A stretch of 64,000 nt of DNA from Cupriavidus oxalaticus. Lineage in GTDB: Bacteria; Pseudomonadota; Gammaproteobacteria; Burkholderiales; Burkholderiaceae. Each line of letters opens with the position of its first letter. Position 1 is the first letter of the stretch. A program made the position numbers and the translations under genes. The DNA is taken from positions 1,030,501 through 1,094,500 of the forward strand of contig NZ_CP069811.1 in NCBI RefSeq assembly GCF_016894385.1, given 5' to 3'. Shown here in pieces: positions 58,952 through 64,000 of this stretch. The notes under the pieces are model-generated. The model was not told where the DNA came from, ran no database searches, and saw nothing but the letters and a program-made list of their open reading frames with translations.

Positions 58952-60193
58952 ATGCAGCAGCAGAAGCGACGTACCCTGATTGCCCTTGCCATCGTCGTGG
59001 TGCTCGGTGCCGGCGTGGCCGGTTCGATCCTGCGCCCGTGGCACAGCGGCGAGGCCCATGCCAACACCCCGCCCCCCGCGCCGTCGATCGAAGTCGCCGC
59101 CGTGGTGGGCCAGACCATCACCGAGTGGGACGAGTTCTCCGGGCGCCTGGAAGCGGTCGAGCGCGTGGAAATACGTCCGCGCGTGGGCGGCAACATCGAT
59201 GCGGTCCATTTCCGCGAAGGCGCGCTGGTGAAGAAGGGCGATCCGCTCTTCACCATCGACCCGCGCCCCTACGCCGCGGAAGTCGCACGCGCCGAGGCCG
59301 CGCTGGCCGCCGCGCAGGTGCGCGCTGCGCACGCGAAGAGCGAGGGCGAACGCGCACAGCGGCTGCTGGACGACAACGCCATCTCGCGCCGCGAGTTCGA
59401 CGAGCGCATCCACGCCGCGCGCGAAACCAGCGCCAATGTCCGCGGCGCGCAGGCGCAACTGGAAGCCGCGCGCCTGAACCTGGCCTATACCCGCATCACC
59501 GCGCCGGTGGCCGGCCGCGTGTCGCGTGCCGAGATCACGGTGGGCAACCTGGTGGCACCGGGCGCGTCGGCACCGCCGCTGACCACCGTCGTGTCGGTGT
59601 CGCCGGTCTACGCCAGCTTCGAGATCGACGAGCAGAGCTACCTGCGTTATACCGCGCCGGGCGCCGGCGGTGGCAAGAACGGGCTGCCGGTGTACCTGGG
59701 CCTGGCCAACGAGGACGGCCATCCGCATGAAGGCAAGGTGCAGTCGGTCGACAACCGCCTCGACCCGCGCAGCGGCACCATCCGCGTGCGCGCGGTGTTC
59801 GACAACGACGACGGCCGCCTGCTGCCGGGCCTGTATGCCAAGGTCAAGATGGGCGGCGGCGCGCCGCATGCGGCGGTGCTGGTCAACGACCGCGCCGTCG
59901 GCACCGACCAGGGCAAGAAGTTCGTGCTGGTGGTCGACAAGGCCAACAAGCTGGTCTACCGCGAAGTCGAGCTCGGGCCCAATTTTGAAGGCCTGCGCGT
60001 GATCCGCAAGGGACTGAAGCCGGGCGAGAACATCGTCGTCAACGGGCTGCAGCGGGTGCGGCCGGGCGATACGGTGCAGCCCAAGGCGGTGGCCATGGCC
60101 TACCGCAGCGAGCTGGAGCCGCGCCAGGCGGCGCCTGACCGCAAGCAGGCCGCTGCCGAGAAAGGCGACGCGGACGCCAAGCCGGTGAGCTGA
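58952..60193 (+). CDS. RND efflux periplasmic adaptor, MexE-like
   Basis: A 413-residue membrane fusion protein that links the inner-membrane pump with the outer-membrane channel. It has an N-terminal membrane anchor (LIALAIVVVLGAGVAGSIL), the lipoyl motif (VEIRPRVGGNIDAVHFREGALVKKGDPLFTIDPRPY), a coiled-coil hairpin (AEVARAEAALAAAQVRAA, EAARLNLAYTRITAPVAGRV) and the barrel domain. Its pattern fits the MexE/OqxA group. It heads the operon, followed by the pump 161 bases later. Confidence 0.9.
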   Translation: MQQQKRRTLIALAIVVVLGAGVAGSILRPWHSGEAHANTPPPAPSIEVAAVVGQTITEWDEFSGRLEAVERVEIRPRVGGNIDAVHFREGALVKKGDPLFTIDPRPYAAEVARAEAALAAAQVRAAHAKSEGERAQRLLDDNAISRREFDERIHAARETSANVRGAQAQLEAARLNLAYTRITAPVAGRVSRAEITVGNLVAPGASAPPLTTVVSVSPVYASFEIDEQSYLRYTAPGAGGGKNGLPVYLGLANEDGHPHEGKVQSVDNRLDPRSGTIRVRAVFDNDDGRLLPGLYAKVKMGGGAPHAAVLVNDRAVGTDQGKKFVLVVDKANKLVYREVELGPNFEGLRVIRKGLKPGENIVVNGLQRVRPGDTVQPKAVAMAYRSELEPRQAAPDRKQAAAEKGDADAKPVS

Positions 60194-60204
60194 TCCGCCG
60201 GTGT

Positions 60205-60238
60205 GCTCCCCGCTCCCGCTTGCGGGAGAGGGAGAACA
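60205..60238. repeat. REP-like palindrome (copy 3), between adaptor and pump genes
   Basis: CTCCCGC-TT-GCGGGAG forms a perfect 7-base stem, flanked by GCTCCC and AGGGAGAAC. It lies in the gap between two genes of one efflux operon. Confidence 0.65.
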
Positions 60239-60354
60239 CCTTGCTTTGGCTAGATCGGGCGGCTTTGGCGCACCCCTAGTTTGTATCGTTCCCCAAGCTT
60301 CTGATGGTGCCCGCCACGGCGGGCCGCCAGGGGAGCGTTTTTGCAGAGACCAAC

Positions 60355-63300
60355 ATGAATCTCTCTAAATTCTTTATCGACCGCCCCATCTTCGCGGGGG
60401 TGCTGTCGGTGCTGATCTTCCTGATTGGCGCCATCTCGATGTTCAAGCTGCCGATCTCGGAATACCCGGAAGTGGTGCCGCCGTCGGTGGTGGTGCGCGC
60501 GCAGTATCCGGGCGCCAACCCGAAGGTGATCGCCGAAACCGTGGCTTCGCCGCTGGAAGAGCAGATCAACGGTGTCGAGGACATGCTGTACATGTCGTCG
60601 CAGTCCAACAGCGACGGCCTGCTCACGCTGACCGTGACCTTCAAGCTGGGCACCGACCCGGACAAGGCCCAGCAGCTGGTGCAGAACCGCGTCTCGCAGG
60701 CCGAGCCGCGCCTGCCGGAAGACGTGCGCCGCCTCGGCATCACCACGGTCAAGAGCTCGCCGGACCTGACCATGGTGGTCCACCTGGTCTCGCCCAACGA
60801 CCGCTACGACATGACGTACCTGCGCAACTACGCGGTGATCAACGTCAAGGACCGCCTCGCGCGGATCCAGGGCGTAGGCCAGGTGCAGCTGTTCGGCTCG
60901 GGCGACTACGCCATGCGCGTGTGGCTCAACCCCGAGAAGATGGCCGAGCGCCAGCTCGCCACCGGCGACGTGATCAAGGCCATCCGCGAGCAGAACGTGC
61001 AGGTGGCGGCCGGCGTGATCGGCCAGTCGCCGTCGCTGCCGGGCGCCGACCTGCAGCTGTCGGTCAATGCGCAGGGCCGCCTGGGCACGGTGGAGGAGTT
61101 CGGCGATATCGTCGTGCGCACCTCCGCCGACGGCGCGGTGACCTACCTGAAGGACGTTGCCCGCATCGAGCTGGGCGCGTCCGAGTACGCGCTGCGCTCG
61201 CTGCTGGACAACAAGCCGGCGGTGGCCATCCCGATCTTCCAGGCACCGGGCTCCAACGCCATCCAGATCTCGGATGACGTGCGCAAGACCATGGAAGAGC
61301 TCAAGCAGAACTTCCCGGACGGCATCGACTACAGCATCGTCTACGACCCCACACAGTTCGTGCGCCACTCGATCGAGGCGGTGACGCATACGCTGTTCGA
61401 GGCCATCGCGCTGGTGGTGCTGGTGGTGATCCTGTTCCTGCAGACGTGGCGCGCATCGATCATCCCGCTGCTGGCGGTGCCGGTGTCGATCGTCGGTACC
61501 TTCGGGCTGATGCATGCGTTCGGCTTCTCGATCAACGCGCTGAGTCTGTTCGGGCTGGTGCTGGCGATCGGGATCGTGGTCGACGATGCGATCGTGGTGG
61601 TGGAGAATGTCGAGCGCAACATCGAGGAAGGGCTGACGCCGAAGGAGGCCACCTACAAGGCCATGCGCGAAGTCAGCGGCCCCATCATCGCCATCGCGCT
61701 GACGCTGATCGCCGTGTTCGTGCCGCTGGCCTTCATGACTGGCCTGACCGGGCAGTTCTACAAGCAGTTCGCGCTGACGATCTCGATCTCGACCATCATC
61801 TCCGCGTTCAACTCGCTGACGCTGTCGCCGGCGCTGTCGGCCCTGCTGCTGAAGAGCCATGACGCGCCCAAGGACTGGCTGTCGCGCGGCATGGACCGCG
61901 TGTTCGGCGGCTTCTTCAAGCGCTTCAACAACTTCTTCGGCCGCAGCGCGGAAAGCTATGGCCGCGGCGTGAAGGGCGTGATCCGCCGCAAGGGTTCGGT
62001 GTTCGGCGTCTATGCGGTGATGCTGGCGCTGACCTGGGGCGTGTTCCAGCTGGTGCCGAAGGGCTTCGTGCCGGCGCAGGACAAGCAGTACCTGGTCAGC
62101 TTTGCCAAGCTGCCCGACGGCGCCACGCTGGACCGCACCGAGGACGTGATCCGCAAGATGAGCGAGATCGCGCTGAAGCATCCGGGCGTGGAATCGGCGG
62201 TGGCCTTCCCGGGTCTGTCGATCAACGGCTTTACCAACAGCCCGAGCGCCGGCATCGTGTTCGCCACGCTCAAGCCGTTCGACGAGCGCAAGAGCGCAGA
62301 GCTGTCGGGCGCGGCCATTGCCGCCGACCTGAACCAGAAGTACGGGGCGATTCAGGATGCCTTTATCGCGGTGTTCCCGCCGCCGCCCGTGCAGGGCCTG
62401 GGCACCATCGGCGGCTTCAAGCTGATGATCGAGGATCGCGCCGCGCTGGGCTATGACGCGCTGTTCGAGGCGACCAATGCGTTCGCCGGCAAGGCGCGCG
62501 CCACGCCCGAACTGGCCGGCATCTTCAGCAACTACCAGGTCAACGTGCCGCAGCTCGACGTCAGGCTCGACCGCGTCAAGGCCAAGCAGCTGGGCGTGCC
62601 GGTGACGGAGGTGTTCGATACGCTGCAGACCTATCTGGGCTCGGCCTACGTCAACGACTTCAACAAGTTCGGCCGGACCTACCAGGTCAAGGTGCAGGCG
62701 GATGCGCCGTTCCGCGCCCATGCCGAGGACATCCTGCAGCTGAAGACGCGCAACGCCGCCGGCGACATGGTGCCGCTGTCGTCGCTGGTGCAGGTGAAGC
62801 AGGGCTTCGGTCCGGACAGCGTAGTGCGTTACAACGGCTTCACCGCCGCCGACATGAACGGCGGGCCCGCGCCCGGCTTCTCGTCGGGGCAGGCGCAGGC
62901 CGCCGCCGAGCGCATCGCCGCGGAAACGCTGCCCAAGGGCATCAAGTTCGAATGGACCGAGCTGACCTACCAGGACATCCTGGCCGGCAATGCGGGGGTG
63001 TGGATTTTCCCGCTGTGCGTGCTGCTGGTGTTTCTGGTGCTGGCTGCCCAGTATGAAAGCCTGACGCTGCCGCTGGCGGTGATCCTGATCGTGCCGATGA
63101 GCTTGCTGGCGGCGATGACCGGTGTGTGGCTGACGCAAGGCGACAACAACATCTTCACGCAGATCGGTTTCATCGTATTGGTGGGGCTATCCGCGAAGAA
63201 CGCGATCCTGATCGTGGAGTTTGCGCGCGAGCTGGAGCATCACGGCCGCACCGTGGTGCAGGCCGCGATCGAAGCCAGCCGCCTGCGCCTGCGCCCGATC

Positions 63301-63540
63301 CTGATGACGTCGTTCGCTTTCATCATGGGCGTGGTGCCGCTGGTGGTGTCCAGCGGTGCGGGCTCGGAGATGCGCCATGCGATGGGCGTGGCGGTGTTCG
63401 CGGGGATGCTTGGTGTGACGTTCTTCGGGCTGTTTTTGACGCCGGTGTTTTATGTGGCGCTGCGGCTGCTGGCCACCCGTGGCCAGCGCCGCGCGCAGAC
63501 GGCGCAAGTCGAACACCAGGCCGTGGCGTCGGCTGAATAA
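60355..63540 (+). CDS. RND efflux pump, MexF/OqxB-like (HAE1 family)
   Basis: A 1061-residue inner-membrane proton-drug antiporter. It begins MNLSKFFIDRPIFAGVLSVLIF, has two six-segment membrane halves and two large periplasmic loops. The proton-relay acidic residues lie in GLVLAIGIVVDDAIVVVENVERNIEEG, and the second half includes GFIVLVGLSAKNAILIVEFARE. The pattern is that of MexF and OqxB, which expel chloramphenicol, quinolones and related compounds. The ATG at 60355 matches the family start; a longer frame from 60304 has no support. Confidence 0.93.
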   Translation: MNLSKFFIDRPIFAGVLSVLIFLIGAISMFKLPISEYPEVVPPSVVVRAQYPGANPKVIAETVASPLEEQINGVEDMLYMSSQSNSDGLLTLTVTFKLGTDPDKAQQLVQNRVSQAEPRLPEDVRRLGITTVKSSPDLTMVVHLVSPNDRYDMTYLRNYAVINVKDRLARIQGVGQVQLFGSGDYAMRVWLNPEKMAERQLATGDVIKAIREQNVQVAAGVIGQSPSLPGADLQLSVNAQGRLGTVEEFGDIVVRTSADGAVTYLKDVARIELGASEYALRSLLDNKPAVAIPIFQAPGSNAIQISDDVRKTMEELKQNFPDGIDYSIVYDPTQFVRHSIEAVTHTLFEAIALVVLVVILFLQTWRASIIPLLAVPVSIVGTFGLMHAFGFSINALSLFGLVLAIGIVVDDAIVVVENVERNIEEGLTPKEATYKAMREVSGPIIAIALTLIAVFVPLAFMTGLTGQFYKQFALTISISTIISAFNSLTLSPALSALLLKSHDAPKDWLSRGMDRVFGGFFKRFNNFFGRSAESYGRGVKGVIRRKGSVFGVYAVMLALTWGVFQLVPKGFVPAQDKQYLVSFAKLPDGATLDRTEDVIRKMSEIALKHPGVESAVAFPGLSINGFTNSPSAGIVFATLKPFDERKSAELSGAAIAADLNQKYGAIQDAFIAVFPPPPVQGLGTIGGFKLMIEDRAALGYDALFEATNAFAGKARATPELAGIFSNYQVNVPQLDVRLDRVKAKQLGVPVTEVFDTLQTYLGSAYVNDFNKFGRTYQVKVQADAPFRAHAEDILQLKTRNAAGDMVPLSSLVQVKQGFGPDSVVRYNGFTAADMNGGPAPGFSSGQAQAAAERIAAETLPKGIKFEWTELTYQDILAGNAGVWIFPLCVLLVFLVLAAQYESLTLPLAVILIVPMSLLAAMTGVWLTQGDNNIFTQIGFIVLVGLSAKNAILIVEFARELEHHGRTVVQAAIEASRLRLRPILMTSFAFIMGVVPLVVSSGAGSEMRHAMGVAVFAGMLGVTFFGLFLTPVFYVALRLLATRGQRRAQTAQVEHQAVASAE

Positions 63541-63552
63541 CGCATGTTTGCT

Positions 63553-63671
63553 CCCCTCTCCCTCTGGGAGAGGGGCGGGGGAGAGGGCGGCGCTTGCTGT
63601 ACAGACGCGCTTCACTTCGTCATACACGCCGGCCCTCTCCCCCAACCCCTCTCCCGCAAGCGGGAGAGGGG
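63553..63671. repeat. REP-like palindrome pair (copies 4 and 5), before the outer-membrane gene
   Basis: CCCCTCTCCC-TCT-GGGAGAGGGG at 63553-63575 and CCCCTCTCCCGC-AA-GCGGGAGAGGGG at 63646-63671 form strong stems within the gap between the pump and the outer-membrane channel gene. Together with copy 3, every gap of this operon carries this repeat. Confidence 0.7.
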
Positions 63672-63727
63672 AGCTAGCTCGGCGGCGTTGAACCCGCCAG
63701 AGCACAGAACAGTCAAGGAATGAACCA

Positions 63728-64000
63728 ATGATTGCCCACATCACAAGGCAGTTACCCCGAATCGCCACCCTGGCCGCCGCGCTGATCCTGGCCGGCTGCT
63801 CGCTGGCCCCGACCTACAAGGTGCCGGAGACCGCCACGGTGCCGGCCTACAAGGAAGCCGAGGCCGCGCAGGCAGAAGGCGCGCAATGGAAGACCGCGAC
63901 GCCGGCCGAAGGCCAGCATCGCGGCGAATGGTGGAAGATCTTCGGCGACGCCGAGCTGGACCGCCTGATGGTTGCCGCGGGCGACTCCAACCAGGATCTC
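63728..64000 (+). CDS. Outer-membrane efflux lipoprotein, OprN/NodT type (runs off window)
   Basis: The first 91 residues of an outer-membrane channel protein. A lipoprotein signal (ATLAAALILAGC) ends at Cys-24, followed by SLAPTYKVPETATVPAYKEA and WKTATPAEGQHRGEWWKIFGD, typical of the NodT family such as OprN. It is the third gene of the efflux operon, with AAGGA before its ATG. The rest lies beyond the window. Confidence 0.88.
   Translation, partial: MIAHITRQLPRIATLAAALILAGCSLAPTYKVPETATVPAYKEAEAAQAEGAQWKTATPAEGQHRGEWWKIFGDAELDRLMVAAGDSNQDL

Noticed and set aside
60250..63138. A 962-codon open frame on the minus strand
   Set aside because: It is the antisense of the RND pump gene. The composition is biased towards His, Arg, Asp and Gln with no recognisable domain.

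Overview
The window is high-GC, densely packed bacterial chromosome. Three tripartite-tricarboxylate (Bug/TctC-type) functions, many TetR, IclR, LysR and AraC regulators, a split BvgAS-like phosphorelay, a MexEF-OprN-like efflux operon and copies of a CTCTCCCGC-N2-GCGGGAGAG palindrome all suggest a Burkholderiaceae betaproteobacterium, most likely Cupriavidus or a close Ralstonia relative. This placement rests on gene content and style, not on a database search. I saw no rRNA, tRNA, CRISPR array or intact mobile element.

Bases 1-10270 look like an accessory catabolic locus for alkyl sulfates or sulfonates. On the minus strand, an ABC importer (binding protein, ATPase, permease) is followed by a TetR regulator, a TauD/AtsK-type 2-oxoglutarate dioxygenase and an aldehyde dehydrogenase that runs off the window. 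A second aldehyde dehydrogenase and a second TetR gene lie upstream. That TetR gene is divergent from an SdsA-type metallo-beta-lactamase alkylsulfatase and a zinc alcohol dehydrogenase. Together these could import a sulfated or sulfonated substrate, release sulfur and oxidise the resulting alcohol or aldehyde. Bases 10309-12630 hold a Bug receptor and a CaiB/BaiF CoA-transferase.

Bases 12631-14039 are gene-poor and look like an insertion scar. Then comes an operon of Bug receptor, enoyl-CoA hydratase and NDP-forming acyl-CoA ligase, followed by an IclR regulator; a perfect palindrome sits before the first gene. On the minus strand, 22725-18925 is a paoABC-like molybdenum aldehyde oxidoreductase. 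Bases 22978-27835 form an aromatic amino acid set: aminotransferase, AroP-type permease, 4-hydroxyphenylpyruvate dioxygenase and a divergent Lrp regulator.

Bases 27875-31728 encode a hybrid sensor kinase, a divergent LuxR-type response regulator and a stand-alone Hpt protein: the parts of a four-step phosphorelay split over three genes. From 31943 to 42879 are housekeeping and stress genes: patatin lipase, YceH, a cNMP-domain/thioredoxin-reductase-like fusion, Ada with a degenerate zinc site, a 2OG oxygenase, an M20 peptidase, a peroxiredoxin-glutaredoxin hybrid and a lipoamide-dehydrogenase-like flavoprotein. Next are a BrnTA toxin-antitoxin pair, a siderophore receptor, a DsbA-like protein and a cation/proton antiporter.

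Bases 48468-56360 carry an acyl-CoA synthetase, a BON-domain protein, a GlxA-type AraC regulator divergent from an M20 carboxypeptidase, a ClsC-like phospholipase D lipoprotein and a SodC lipoprotein. The window ends with a LysR regulator, a divergent alpha/beta-hydrolase-fold protein that has lost its catalytic Ser and His, and a MexE-MexF-OprN-like efflux operon whose last gene runs off the end. Both intercistronic gaps of that operon carry the palindromic repeat.
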